DNA from: JBCBRD01 sp039819785
GTDB lineage: Bacteria > Pseudomonadota > Alphaproteobacteria > Rhizobiales > Hyphomicrobiaceae
DNA length: 64,000 bases
Reading direction: 5' to 3'
Assembly: GCA_039819785.1 (NCBI GenBank)
Contig: JBCBRH010000022.1
Location: forward strand, 1 to 64,000
Under the pieces are notes generated by a model that was not told the DNA's origin, ran no database searches, and was given only the letters and a program-made list of their open reading frames with translations. Shown piece by piece: positions 18,506 through 27,813 of the stretch (the first letter of the stretch is position 1; each line of letters opens with the position of its first letter). The position numbers were made by a program, and so were the translations under genes.

Positions 18506-18889
18506 ATGAAGTCACGCGATACAGCACTTCGGCTGAAGCGCTTTGAAGCAGACGAGAAGGCGCGCAAGGTTTCCGATCTCGACATGATGATCCGGGAATT
18601 CGAGCAAATGGCATCCGATCTTGATCGTCAGATCAAGGCTGAAGAAGAGCGGACGGGCGTCAAGGATCGCGCTCACTTCGCGTATTCAACATTTGCAAAA
18701 TCAGCGGCCACACGGCGGGACAATCTGTTGGCGTCAGCCGATGAGCTCCGTGAGAAACTGGAAGCAGCGGAAAAAGAACGCGTTGATGCAGAAGAACAGC
18801 TGCAGCGTGCCGACAATTCCGATGGGGCCGGTCAAAGCCGTGGTTTGACCCGCGGACGCAATGAACGGACAGCACCAACCATTGTTTGA
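18506..18889 (+). CDS. fliJ: Flagellar export protein FliJ-like coiled-coil protein
   Basis: FliJ is a soluble chaperone-escort of the flagellar type III export gate. The 127-residue product is almost entirely helical and charged, with MKSRDTALRLKRFEADEKAR at the start and a long coiled coil to about residue 105, then a disordered tail. This N-terminal pattern and the position divergent from ctrA match Rhizobiales FliJ genes. ATG 18506 has AGGGG ten bases upstream; the frame continues 60 bases further up. No other flagellar genes are in the window. Confidence 0.75.
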   Translation: MKSRDTALRLKRFEADEKARKVSDLDMMIREFEQMASDLDRQIKAEEERTGVKDRAHFAYSTFAKSAATRRDNLLASADELREKLEAAEKERVDAEEQLQRADNSDGAGQSRGLTRGRNERTAPTIV

Positions 18890-19360
18890 CCGCAATTTGG
18901 TTTTTTAGCACCGGCCAGGCTGAGTACGGGTTAGTTCCGGTGCCAGTCAGTCTGAGCATTGGCTTCCATCTGCGCGGGCCACCCATGAGCCGCACTCAAA
19001 CCTGACACATATGAGGCTGCCTTCAAACGAGGGTGGCCTTAGTCTGTGTCCGAACTGCTGTGTCTCAATTCTCTTGCACCCGATGTGCAGCAAAGCCGTG
19101 CCAACTCGCGGCCCGAATCAATCGGCAAATCCGATCAGGAACCCGTGGGTCCCAAATCGCGATCCCTTGCGATTGGCAAACCCATGTGGCACTGCAGCGT
19201 ATGGTTCTGAGACACTGTGGAAGACGAGACCCGTCACAAACCAAAACCGTGCAGCCGCAAAACGTGGACAGGGACGCACCGCATGACGATGGCGCCTGGA
19301 AAACGACATAAGCCTAAGCGGTCCGGGCCCTCTCGGCTGTCCTGGATGGGCTGGCGGCAT
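18890..19360. other. Intergenic region after fliJ
   Basis: About 470 bases. It includes an in-frame upstream extension of the lipoprotein gene that I consider untranslated. No RNA gene or terminator recognised. Confidence 0.35.
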
Positions 19361-19924
19361 ATGCGTCTTCGCGCGCATCTGCTGGTTATCAGCCTTGCAG
19401 CGAGTATGGCTGGATGCGGCGCAACACTGGACCCGTCAGGCAGTCTTGGCGGGCTGGCCACCGGGACACTCCAACTCCCAAAGATCGTCATGCCGATCCC
19501 CAGCGGGTTTGGCGGGCCTGTAGGCTCGGCCACGGACGTCTACTCGCGGATCGCTCGGGGCGTTCTCACGTGTTGGCTTGGCGCAAACGGTCCACTGAAA
19601 TCGACACACCTGTTCCACGCCGTCTCACAACCTGAGCGACTGGGGGGCCTATCACAAATCGTGCTTTATCAAAAAGCGAAAGGAAAAGAGCGCAAACGCG
19701 GCGCGCGGGCGGCCACGGTAACGATTGAGCCTTTTGGAAGCTCAGCCACCGTCAGCTTTGAAAACCTGCGCTTGGACGATCGGTTGGCAGAGCGTTTCAA
19801 TGCCAACGTCCACAGTTGGGCAGCCGACAACGAAGGCTGCGCGCCCAAGGGCATCAATGAGGGTTGGGAAACAGTGGCACCGTCCAATGGCCAGCCGCAA
19901 CCGGTTGTGAACAAACCGCGGTAA
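19361..19924 (+). CDS. Putative lipoprotein, function unknown
   Basis: From ATG 19361 the product has about 187 residues and a lipoprotein signal (MRLRAHLLVISLAASMAGC) with Cys19 as the probable lipidation site. The mature part has SATDVYSRIARGVLTCWLG followed by a region of alternating strands (AATVTIEPFGSSATVSFENL), and ends in a polar Gln/Pro tail. Longer starts at 19217, 19283 or 19346 are possible but would bury the signal. No family was recognised. Envelope location is inferred. Confidence 0.6.
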   Translation: MRLRAHLLVISLAASMAGCGATLDPSGSLGGLATGTLQLPKIVMPIPSGFGGPVGSATDVYSRIARGVLTCWLGANGPLKSTHLFHAVSQPERLGGLSQIVLYQKAKGKERKRGARAATVTIEPFGSSATVSFENLRLDDRLAERFNANVHSWAADNEGCAPKGINEGWETVAPSNGQPQPVVNKPR

Positions 19925-20026
19925 GAAACGCCCCGTGATAATCGGCGAACAGTGCCGTGCATTCATTATTGGCAGTCAACACAACTGCGAGAAGTACCGG
20001 CGTATGGCACTGTGAGGCTCAAAGCA

Positions 20027-20206
20027 TCAAAGCCCGCGCACCATGTTCCCGACCATCAATGTTAGATAAGCGATTATAGCCAGCCAGAATTCCTGATGCG
20101 GAATGAAACGCTGCACGTCGATAAATCCCATCTTGGTGATAAGTGCCAAGGATGCGAGGACGAACGATATCAAAAAAATGACGATTGTCGGCGGATTGAG
20201 ACGCAT
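20027..20206 (-). CDS. Small two-helix membrane protein
   Basis: A 59-residue protein with two hydrophobic segments (TIVIFLISFVLASLALIT and FWLAIIAYLTLMVGNMV) separated by a short HQEF-containing loop. A strong ribosome binding site, GGAGG six bases before ATG, decides the start at 20206 over the longer frame. Similar tiny proteins starting MR(L/I)NPPT are, as I recall, frequent in alphaproteobacteria; function unknown. Confidence 0.7.
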   Translation of the reverse strand: MRLNPPTIVIFLISFVLASLALITKMGFIDVQRFIPHQEFWLAIIAYLTLMVGNMVRGL

Positions 20207-20600
20207 AAACGGCCTCCGAAGGGGTGAGCAAACCAAATTTCCAGGGCTAAACCGCGCGAACAGCGGCGTGTTCAGCTTCGCCGCCCGGTTCTACATGCTG
20301 CCGTGATGCAATCAAACGATTTATGGAGCCACCATTGCCGATGGCGTTCAGGTGAGGGCCGGGATGCCGCACCCACGACGTCATGTGGAAACCCGAAGGC
20401 GCCGAAAAACTGTCTTGGCCAGTTGTTGTCTCGGCCAAACAGCTATCCCTGCAACGGACCTGTGGCCCTGGTCGGGCAGCCTGACCTGAGGATACGAGAC
20501 TTCACACAACCGATGGCGGTGTATCAATCCCAATCCAAACACAAGCTGAAATCAGCTTAGCGCAAGTCCCCTCTGCCAAAAGCCCCGGCGGAGACACGAC
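20207..20600. other. Intergenic region without recognised features
   Basis: Roughly 390 bases. A plus-strand frame of 85 codons is present but its composition (Cys, Pro, Ser-rich) does not look coding. Confidence 0.35.
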
Positions 20601-21206
20601 CTACAATTGGCGGGGATGTACCGTGGACTTCATACCGCTTGGATCAACAGGGCTGGTGACTTCAATGAGCAACTTCAGCCGTGTCTCACCCTGGAAACCG
20701 GACGCCTGCGGCAAGTGTCCGGTAATTTCAACGGTCTGTGTCGACGTGGTGGGCGTTTGGAGCGTACTGGTCACGTCCGCGCCTGATGTGCGGGGCACGC
20801 CCGGCACAACGCCTGTGACATGAAAGGCCTGAGACCGCCCATTGAGGCTGAGCGTCAAGCGATCGCCCACGCTAACCGGGGAATTGAACGACACCGGCAC
20901 ACCAGGGCCGCTGGCCGCATGCCCCAACCAAAAGTCTTCGCTTTGCGCAACGGGGAAGGACCCAGCCGGAGCACGTTGAGTTTTGGTGTCCGCGGTCTGC
21001 GTAACACTCGTTGCGCCTTGGATACCCTGGCCAGGACTGGAAAACGCGGCGGCATACTCGGTACGAAGGCCCTGCTCCACTCCGAAAAAGCTCGTCAAGG
21101 AAGCAGCCAAAACACCGGCACCGAGCACGGCGCCCGAGAGTTTCACCAACCCAGGTTTAAGCCCGAAAGATCTCAGCTGCCCATCCTGCCCAGGTGATGC
21201 CGTCAT
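20601..21206 (-). CDS. Membrane-anchored hypothetical protein
   Basis: About 201 residues from ATG 21206, which has GGGAG nine bases upstream. There is one membrane segment (LVKLSGAVLGAGVLAASLTSFFG) near residues 20-43, followed by a Gln/Thr/Ser-rich linker and a C-terminal beta-rich domain of about 110 residues (VSVGDRLTLSLNGRSQAFHVTGVV; VEITGHLPQ). The DRLTLSLNG-like stretch suggests a small barrel, but no family can be named. It is transcribed in the same direction as the preceding membrane protein gene (21349-21912) with ~140 bases between. Confidence 0.6.
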   Translation of the reverse strand: MTASPGQDGQLRSFGLKPGLVKLSGAVLGAGVLAASLTSFFGVEQGLRTEYAAAFSSPGQGIQGATSVTQTADTKTQRAPAGSFPVAQSEDFWLGHAASGPGVPVSFNSPVSVGDRLTLSLNGRSQAFHVTGVVPGVPRTSGADVTSTLQTPTTSTQTVEITGHLPQASGFQGETRLKLLIEVTSPVDPSGMKSTVHPRQL

Positions 21207-21348
21207 GCTTTCAGCTCCCGATGTTATCCATTCGTAGAGATATAAACGTCGCAATGCGCTTTGCCGACCCCTCCCAACACGACTTTTCTTTTGTTTTACC
21301 CTACAAAATTGTGAACCAGCCCGTCATTTCAACTGGCCAACATCGTCA

Positions 21349-21912
21349 TCATCCGCGCCAGACGGACGTGTGGACCCCATGCTGTCGCCAGGAATAGCGC
21401 CGCTTGAGATGCCGGAAAAACGCCAGGTTAAATGCCACCAGGGCTGAAAAGACCGTAGCGAGGATCAAAAGAGCGACATACGGACGGGCCGCTGGCGGTG
21501 CGGTTGTGCCAGCAAGCACCGGTGACGTCGCGACAACGCGGTCTGCAGCATTCGCCGCGTGTGTTTCAGCAATCACCTGATCGACGGCCTTCGTGATTCC
21601 GATTTTCCCAGCTTCAGGCCCTGCATCGGCCCGGACTCTGACTGTTTGGACAGCCACGCTCAGCCCCTCAGCATGCATTGAGCCCTCACCATCGAGAATG
21701 AACAATCCGGCAAGCCCGCAAAAGACGGCAAACCCAATCATGAAATCACGCCCCAGACGCCAAATGCCCGATCGCCAGATGCGCGTCTCTCGACACGACC
21801 GATCTGCGCCGGTCACACCAAACCCCCACTTCAACACCTGCCCACTCCTTTTCGCTAAAGTTGTTCGCAGTCGTCGCGTCCCTGAACAGCGTACTTCGAG
21901 TCGTGCGGCCAT
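21349..21912 (-). CDS. Hypothetical membrane protein
   Basis: About 187 residues from ATG 21912 with two hydrophobic segments, one near residue 60 (FMIGFAVFCGLAGLFIL) and one near 150 (YVALLILATVFSALVAFNLAFF). The region between is probably periplasmic. The positively charged end (RHLKRRYSWRQHG) should be cytoplasmic. The first ~50 residues are basic and may not belong to the protein; a start close to the first membrane segment is possible. It overlaps an opposite-strand frame that I judge non-coding. Confidence 0.45.
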   Translation of the reverse strand: MAARLEVRCSGTRRLRTTLAKRSGQVLKWGFGVTGADRSCRETRIWRSGIWRLGRDFMIGFAVFCGLAGLFILDGEGSMHAEGLSVAVQTVRVRADAGPEAGKIGITKAVDQVIAETHAANAADRVVATSPVLAGTTAPPAARPYVALLILATVFSALVAFNLAFFRHLKRRYSWRQHGVHTSVWRG

Positions 21913-22328
21913 GGTGACAATCTGGGTGTGTCGAGGCCACGTCGGGAATATGGCAAAGGCGGGTCCTGTCGGTTTTGTGATGTGTTGGCAGCCAAGCTGT
22001 GGTGTGAACGCCACCAGCGGCAACATGGCGCGATTTCACCTCGCGAAAAGTCGGCCCGACACCAGCAGCGCGTCCACAGCGCGCCAAGACACCCACTCAG
22101 CCAAGGCATCCAATCACAAGGCACCCACTCATCCATACAAACAGCACGGCCCCATCCGATGTGCGGGCTTCAATTTCAATGAAACACAGATTAGTTTGCC
22201 GCCGCTGCATCATCCTCGGCCATCCTCGAACCGGCCGAGCAAGCTGAGCATCATTATTCCGACGGGACAGCGCACTGTGCGCCCGCCCCGTCCAGTCACA
22301 AACCCAGTTATAAAAAAGGGCATCCCAA
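21913..22328. other. Intergenic region before the aminotransferase gene
   Basis: About 400 bases between divergent genes. Long frames on both strands run through it but lack motifs or convincing starts. No regulatory site recognised. Confidence 0.35.
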
Positions 22329-23531
22329 ATGGGCTTTCTCGCCGACAGCCTGTCGCGCATCCAACCCTCAGCCACCATTGCCGTTTCCACAAAGGCAAGA
22401 GCACTGAAAGCTGAGGGCCGGGACATCATCTCTCTCTCCGCCGGGGAGCCTGATTTCGACACGCCGCAGAACATCAAGGATGCCGCGGCAAAGGCGATGT
22501 ACGACGGGAAGACCAAGTACACCGACGTCGACGGGATCATGGAGCTGAAAGAAGCCATCTGCTCGAAATTCAAACGTGACAACGACCTCGACTATGAGCC
22601 AGCCGAAGTGTCGGTTGGAACCGGCGGTAAGCAGGTCTTGTTCAATGCCCTTCTGGCAACGATCAACCCAGGCGATGAGGTGATCATCCCAACCCCATGC
22701 TGGGTCTCCTATGCAGACATCGTTTTGCTTGGCGGAGGGAAGCCTGTGTTCGTGCCGACCACCATGGCCGATGGCTTCCGCCTTCAGCCCGAAGCGCTCG
22801 AGGCTGCGATCACGCCGAAAACCAAATGGTTCTTGTTCAACTCACCTTCCAATCCCTCTGGTGCGGCGTACTCGGCGGACGACCTGAAAAAACTCACCGA
22901 TGTCCTGTTGCGCCACGAAAACGTTTGGACGCTGACCGACGACATCTACGAACACCTGATCTACGATGGCGCAATCTTCGCAACACCAGCCGAAGTTGAG
23001 CCGGGCATCAAGGACCGGACATTGACCCTCAACGGTTTGTCCAAGGCCTACAGTATGACCGGCTGGCGTCTGGGCTTTGCAGCCGGACCGAAGAATCTGA
23101 TCGGTGCGATGCGCAAACTGCAATCGCAGTCCACGTCCAACCCATGCTCGATCACGCAGTGGGCAGCCGTCGAAGCGCTGAACGGCCCGCAAGACTTCAT
23201 CGCCGAAAACAATAAGATTTTCATTGAGCGGCGCGACTTGGTCGTCTCAATGCTGAACCAGGCAACAGGCATCGAATGCGCGAAGCCCGAGGGCGCGTTC
23301 TATGTTTACCCATCGTGTGCCGGCACCATCGGCAAGACGACGCCGAAAGGCGTCGAAATCGTTGATGACGAGGCCTTCGTTACAGCGCTTTTGGAAGACG
23401 AAGGCGTCGCCTGTGTTCATGGTGCGGCATTCGAAAGTTCGCCAGCGTTCCGCATTAGCTACGCGACATCTACCGAAGCCCTTGAAGAGGCCTGCAAGCG
23501 CATCCAGCGGTTCTGCGGCGCATTGAACTAA
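22329..23531 (+). CDS. Aspartate/tyrosine/aromatic-type aminotransferase, class I (AatA-like)
   Basis: A PLP-dependent fold-type I aminotransferase of 400 residues, the normal length for the alphaproteobacterial AatA group that makes aspartate from oxaloacetate and glutamate and may also accept prephenate. Visible features are SAGEPDFDTP near the N-terminus, NSPSNPSGAAYS, DDIYEHLIYDG, the lysine that binds PLP in LNGLSKAYSMTGWRLGF, and the C-terminal arginine in FRISYATS that binds substrate carboxylate. Best guess is aspartate aminotransferase. Confidence 0.93.
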   Translation: MGFLADSLSRIQPSATIAVSTKARALKAEGRDIISLSAGEPDFDTPQNIKDAAAKAMYDGKTKYTDVDGIMELKEAICSKFKRDNDLDYEPAEVSVGTGGKQVLFNALLATINPGDEVIIPTPCWVSYADIVLLGGGKPVFVPTTMADGFRLQPEALEAAITPKTKWFLFNSPSNPSGAAYSADDLKKLTDVLLRHENVWTLTDDIYEHLIYDGAIFATPAEVEPGIKDRTLTLNGLSKAYSMTGWRLGFAAGPKNLIGAMRKLQSQSTSNPCSITQWAAVEALNGPQDFIAENNKIFIERRDLVVSMLNQATGIECAKPEGAFYVYPSCAGTIGKTTPKGVEIVDDEAFVTALLEDEGVACVHGAAFESSPAFRISYATSTEALEEACKRIQRFCGALN

Positions 23532-23567
23532 GCCTGCCCGACATCGAATAATCGCTGGCCACATCAG

Positions 23568-24473
23568 GTGACACAACACATCACACGCGCGCCCGTAAAA
23601 ACATTCAACCCACCGAGCGGGCGCGCTTTTTCGTACTGCGAATTCGGTGCAGCAGATGGCCATCCCGTTTTGGCCTTTCACGGCACCCCCGGTTCGCGGT
23701 TGAAATATGAAGTCGCGCACGAAGCTGCCACCGGACTTGGCTTGCGGCTGCTATCCATCGACCGTTGGGGCTATGGTGGCACGCCGGCACCGCCCCGCGA
23801 TGATGTTTCGCTCCACGGCTTCGGGCAGGATATGCGGGCTTTGATCCAGTCGCTCGGAAAAAGCCAGGCATCGATTGTGGGAATCTCAGGCGGCGGCCCC
23901 TACGCAATGGCAACCGCAGCCGTCCTCAAGGGCAAGGCCAGCAAACTGGCGCTTGTCGCCCCTGTCGCGCCGCTTGTCGGGGCAAATGCCGTGTCTTCAG
24001 CCGTCGCAGACATGCGCATGTTTCACAAATTGGCGTTCTTTGGGGTCCCAAAGGTTCCGGGTCTGTCCCGCGTGGCCTTCGGAGCCTTGCGCAGTGTCTT
24101 GAAAGTGAACGGTCCAGCCGCAATGCGTCTGGTAACAGCACGCGCCGGGCCATCCGACAGGGTGATTGCCTGTGCTCCGGAAAATGCGGCGCGATTATCC
24201 GAAACATTCCGTCTGGGTCTGGAGAAGACAACACGCGGGGCAGCCATCGACATGCAGGTGTTTTCGAGCGCATGGGATGTGGACGTCGGTGACATCGCGT
24301 CCCAGACACGCCTATGGATTGGGACGGACGATCGAAACGTTCCAATACCGCCAGCCAAGGCCCTGCAGACAAAGATCCGAAAGTTCGAACTCACCGAGCT
24401 GCCGGGCGCTGGACACTTCTGGATCACTAAGCACTACGCCGATGTGCTGGGATGGCTGGCATCCAAACAATAG
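23568..24473 (+). CDS. Alpha/beta hydrolase
   Basis: A 301-residue serine hydrolase-fold protein. It has the oxyanion HGTPGSR segment, the nucleophile elbow GISGGG (serine in SIVGISGGGPYAMA), the acid region GTDDRNVPIPPAKA and the catalytic histidine in PGAGHFWI. Order and spacing fit the alpha/beta hydrolase 1 family. Start is GTG 23568, 36 bases after the aminotransferase stop, so the two may be co-transcribed. Substrate unknown. Confidence 0.87.
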   Translation: MTQHITRAPVKTFNPPSGRAFSYCEFGAADGHPVLAFHGTPGSRLKYEVAHEAATGLGLRLLSIDRWGYGGTPAPPRDDVSLHGFGQDMRALIQSLGKSQASIVGISGGGPYAMATAAVLKGKASKLALVAPVAPLVGANAVSSAVADMRMFHKLAFFGVPKVPGLSRVAFGALRSVLKVNGPAAMRLVTARAGPSDRVIACAPENAARLSETFRLGLEKTTRGAAIDMQVFSSAWDVDVGDIASQTRLWIGTDDRNVPIPPAKALQTKIRKFELTELPGAGHFWITKHYADVLGWLASKQ

Positions 24474-24537
24474 TCGTCAGTTTTCTGAGTCGTGAAAAGT
24501 ATGAGATCTCGCCCGGTCCGCACACAGGGTGCACCGG

Positions 24538-24846
24538 TCAGGCTGCGGCGCGGAACCCGAAAAGCTGGCCCCAACCTGCTGGCATCCACTCGTTGCGCGC
24601 TGCCGGTTTGGATTTCGCTTTAATGCGGGTCTGCCTGGCGAAATGATCTGTGCGCCAAGCATCTTCGGCAGAAACCTGCGCGCTCTGATCTTCGATCATG
24701 AGCCGCGGCACAGGCACAATCTCGTCCGACGTACCCATAACCAAGCGAGCCGCTTCGGCAACGTCCATCAGCTGACGCATCTGCACGCTCTCCGACTGAC
24801 GCTGTCGGCGATCAAGTTTGGACAGTGATTTTCTGATCATCGGCAT
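24538..24846 (-). CDS. Hypothetical protein
   Basis: About 102 residues with no signal or membrane segment, rich in Arg, Gln and Ala. It begins MPMIRKSLSKLDRRQRQ and contains VPRLMIEDQSAQVSAEDAW. The helix-like first half and the codon use make it plausible, but no family is recognised. Starts at 24840, 24846 (ATG) or 24858 (GTG) are possible. Confidence 0.35.
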   Translation of the reverse strand: MPMIRKSLSKLDRRQRQSESVQMRQLMDVAEAARLVMGTSDEIVPVPRLMIEDQSAQVSAEDAWRTDHFARQTRIKAKSKPAARNEWMPAGWGQLFGFRAAA

Positions 24847-24858
24847 CGGAGCATCCAC

Positions 24859-25259
24859 GCAAGGTTTACGATGTCATGATGGGGCATGATGGACGCAGGT
24901 CAAGCATTATTTGCGAGAAAATCTGCGTGCAATGCACCAATTCGCACCTGAGCATTTGGCATGCCCGGAAGGGTTCCAACCCGTAGCGCCTGAGTGGTGC
25001 GCTGGATGATGACCAAACCATGCAACGCATCATTGAATGGGCAACTCTGAGGCGCGTGCGGCAGGACCTCGGCAGCGCCTCTGGTTTGGGCATGTCCTGT
25101 AACGACGGATCGTGCGCCGATCCATATATGCCGACCCCGGATTCGGGCGGCAAAAAAAACCATTCTTCAAATTCCCGAGATCAACCCGAAGATAGCCGTC
25201 AGCCCAGGCCCGCGAACAGCAGCGGCAGGCCGCACCGTCGCGAGGTCGCTGCCAGCCGA
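24859..25259. other. Intergenic region without recognised features
   Basis: Around 400 bases upstream of one minus-strand gene and downstream of msrA. Short frames on both strands look non-coding. Confidence 0.35.
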
Positions 25260-25970
25260 TCAGTGCGTCAGCGCCTCATCGCCCCACAGACGTTTGACCC
25301 GTTGGTCGCGCCCACAGCCATACCGGTAGGATTTGTAGCGCAACGGATTCTTCACATAGTAGTTCTGATGGTAATCCTCAGCCGGAATAAACGTCGATGA
25401 CTTCAAAATCTCGACGGCAACTGGCTTGTCGAACCGCTGGCTTGCATCGAGTTTTTCGACTTCAGCGCGAGCCTTCTTCAGCTGCTTTTCACCGTGCGCA
25501 AAGATTGCTGGCCGATACTGTGGCCCCCGGTCGCAAAACTGACCGCCGCCATCCACCACATCCGTCGTCCGGAAAAACACCCCGACGATCTTGTCATAAT
25601 TGGTCTTGGCCGGGTCATAGATCACCTGCAGCACCTCGATATGCTTCGTGCGACCCGTTGAGACAGTTTGGTAGTCAGCAGTTTCGACGGCCCCGCCCAT
25701 GTATCCCGAAATGGTTGCAACGACGCCGCGAACATCATCGAAGTTCGTTTCGACACACCAAAAACAACCACCGCCGAACGTGGCCACCTCCAGGTCTCCG
25801 CTTGCAATCCGTTTGTCATACTGCGCGCGCTCGGCGACCGCTGCGCTGTTCGTGGAGCCGGCAATCGCAACGGGTGTCCAACCAGCACTTGAAAACGCAA
25901 ACACACCCGCTGCCACCAGACCAAGAAGGGCGATCGCGCATGAAGCAATGACAAACGAATTTCGGGTCAT
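25260..25970 (-). CDS. msrA: Peptide-methionine (S)-S-oxide reductase with N-terminal export/anchor segment
   Basis: MsrA reduces the S epimer of methionine sulfoxide in proteins. The 236-residue product has the signature GGGCFWC with catalytic Cys69, the YxGG-like ISGYMGG strand, and GDRGPQYRPAIF-like FCDRGPQYRPA. Unlike cytoplasmic MsrA it begins with a hydrophobic segment (residues 6-29), so it should be exported or membrane-tethered. AGGA lies six to seven bases before ATG 25970. msrB follows 60 bases away in the same direction, also with an export signal, so both probably work in the periplasm. Confidence 0.94.
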   Translation of the reverse strand: MTRNSFVIASCAIALLGLVAAGVFAFSSAGWTPVAIAGSTNSAAVAERAQYDKRIASGDLEVATFGGGCFWCVETNFDDVRGVVATISGYMGGAVETADYQTVSTGRTKHIEVLQVIYDPAKTNYDKIVGVFFRTTDVVDGGGQFCDRGPQYRPAIFAHGEKQLKKARAEVEKLDASQRFDKPVAVEILKSSTFIPAEDYHQNYYVKNPLRYKSYRYGCGRDQRVKRLWGDEALTH

Positions 25971-26029
25971 GATCTATCCTATTGGAACGACGTCGACCGC
26001 CACGAGGCTTAAACCTCGTCGCGCCGTTC

Positions 26030-26536
26030 TCAGCTTTCACTCTTTTCAGTTTGACCGGCAGGCACGAACTCCAACGACACACCATTCATGCAGTAGCGTT
26101 GACCGGTCGGTTGCGGGCCGTCCGGGAAGACATGGCCCAGGTGGCCTCCGCAGTTGGAGCAGTGAACCTCGGTCCGCGTCATGAAAAAGCTCTTGTCGAC
26201 CGTTGTACCCACGGCGCCTTCAATGGGCTTAAAGAAACTCGGCCAACCGGTTCCACTGTCAAATTTCGTGTCCGACTTGAACAGGGCCTGCCCGCAGCCG
26301 GCACAGTTATAGAGACCGCTGGAGTAAACCTTATCAAGCGGACTGGAAAACGCCCGCTCCGTGCCGTGATCGCGCAGCACGTAGAACTGCTCAGGCGTCA
26401 GGAGTTTGCGCCATTCTTCTGGTGATTTCGTCACAGGAAACTGTCCTTTCTCCACTGCTGATGCGGACTTCAAACCAAGCGAGGCCCCAAGTAGGGCGCC
26501 GGTCCCTGCCAGTGTAAACGTGCGACGTGTCACCAT
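26030..26536 (-). CDS. msrB: Peptide-methionine (R)-S-oxide reductase with Tat-type signal
   Basis: MsrB reduces the R epimer of methionine sulfoxide. The 168-residue product shows zinc-binding CAGC (78, 81) and CSNC (126, 129), the active-site Cys149 in RYCMNGVSLEF, and the TGWPSF motif. The first 27 residues form a twin-arginine-like signal (TRRTFTLAG then a hydrophobic stretch ending KSASA). GGAG lies eight bases before ATG. It is upstream of msrA on the minus strand, probably one operon. Confidence 0.94.
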   Translation of the reverse strand: MVTRRTFTLAGTGALLGASLGLKSASAVEKGQFPVTKSPEEWRKLLTPEQFYVLRDHGTERAFSSPLDKVYSSGLYNCAGCGQALFKSDTKFDSGTGWPSFFKPIEGAVGTTVDKSFFMTRTEVHCSNCGGHLGHVFPDGPQPTGQRYCMNGVSLEFVPAGQTEKSES

Positions 26537-26917
26537 CGATCATGCTCCTTCAAATTCTGCATCGTCCGGTTGCCTTGGCTGCATAGCGCAAGCAGCGCTC
26601 TCAGCTCAGGCGCCTTAACGCCAGACTGCGTTAACGGACCCTTGGCCGTACATAGTTCACCGATTGAGAAATGCTCGTACCATGATCAAATTCGGCGCAA
26701 CTGTCATGTCACGCTTGATCACATAACCGTAGACATCGAGCCTCAAGGCTCGATGGGGAATGGCGAAAAGGCCAGTGCGCGCCCAACTGATTCCAGCACG
26801 GCCAACGGCCGCCCGACCATTCTCGCCAGCCGGTCATTCAATCTAGAGGCGTCACAACGGGCCCAATCGAAGGCTTTTCTACTGGCAAGGCATCCCTGAC
26901 ACGGGAACGCCTTTGCG
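26537..26917. other. Intergenic region without recognised features
   Basis: About 380 bases between msrB and sfsA. It should contain the msrB promoter. Two TTAA motifs at roughly 26613-26635 are 11 bases apart and do not fit CtrA spacing. Confidence 0.4.
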
Positions 26918-27637
26918 TCAGCCCACCAGCCTCAAGGTTGAACCGACCCGGATCTCCTCAGGCGAAACATCACAAGCGTAAACCAGTATCTCGACGCCTC
27001 GCGCCTTGGCGCGGTCAAAGGCTTCGGCATAGTTCGGGTCGATATCGTCGGCCAGGGAGAAGCGTTTGGCATCGCCACGCTGGACTAAGAACAGCATAAC
27101 AGCCCGGTGGCCGGCCTCAACCATATCGCCCAGTTCATCCAGGTGCTTGGCCCCGCGCGCCGTCACGCTGTCTGGGAACTCGACAAGATTGGGCTTGCGA
27201 AGCAGATGCACATTCTTGATTTCAACGTAACAGAGCCCCTTCGCCTCATCCGACAACAAGATGTCGATCCGGCTGTTCTGCCCATACTTTTGTTCGCGTT
27301 TCAGCGTCGCGTAGCCACGCAGCTTGGCGATGCGCTTGTCCTCGATCGCCTCGCAAACCAGTTTGTTGGGATGGCCTGTATTGATCCCGACGTAAACGGG
27401 CTGGCCGGACACCATGTCAGGCACCTCGACAAGTTCGAGTGTGTGTTTGTACTTGCGTGTCTTGCTATCGCTGGTCGAAACCCAAACGCTCAGTCCAGGA
27501 GAGCTGAGCCCCATCATCGAACCGGTATTCGGGCATGATGCAGTGATCTCCGTCCCATCATCAAGGACGATATCCGCCAAGAACCGTTTATAGCGTTTGG
27601 TGAGAGTGCCGCGTAGCAGGGGACTAGGAAATTTCAT
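26918..27637 (-). CDS. sfsA: Sugar fermentation stimulation protein / DNA-RNA nuclease SfsA
   Basis: SfsA family proteins combine an N-terminal OB-like domain with a PD-(D/E)XK nuclease-like domain. The 239-residue product has the opening LLRGTLTKRYKRFLADIVLDD, NTGSMMGL, then SRIDILLSDE and CYVEIKNVHLLR with acidic and lysine residues of the nuclease site, followed by GAKHLDELGDMVEAGHRAVMLFLVQR and a DIDPNYAEAFDRA segment. The length is normal. Its physiological role is not well defined in the family. Confidence 0.94.
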   Translation of the reverse strand: MKFPSPLLRGTLTKRYKRFLADIVLDDGTEITASCPNTGSMMGLSSPGLSVWVSTSDSKTRKYKHTLELVEVPDMVSGQPVYVGINTGHPNKLVCEAIEDKRIAKLRGYATLKREQKYGQNSRIDILLSDEAKGLCYVEIKNVHLLRKPNLVEFPDSVTARGAKHLDELGDMVEAGHRAVMLFLVQRGDAKRFSLADDIDPNYAEAFDRAKARGVEILVYACDVSPEEIRVGSTLRLVG

Positions 27638-27813
27638 GCCACGGGACTAACCATGCGCGCCAACAGATCACAATGTGTAAAGCCCATCGACCACATCAAA
27701 ACGTGGATCCAGCCGAACTCCGCGCACCATCACCGGCGTGGACAAACCGATAGCCAGGGAAGAAACAACCTAGCCGGCAAACACACCCAAGCTTGGACCA
27801 AAGAAAGCACCAA

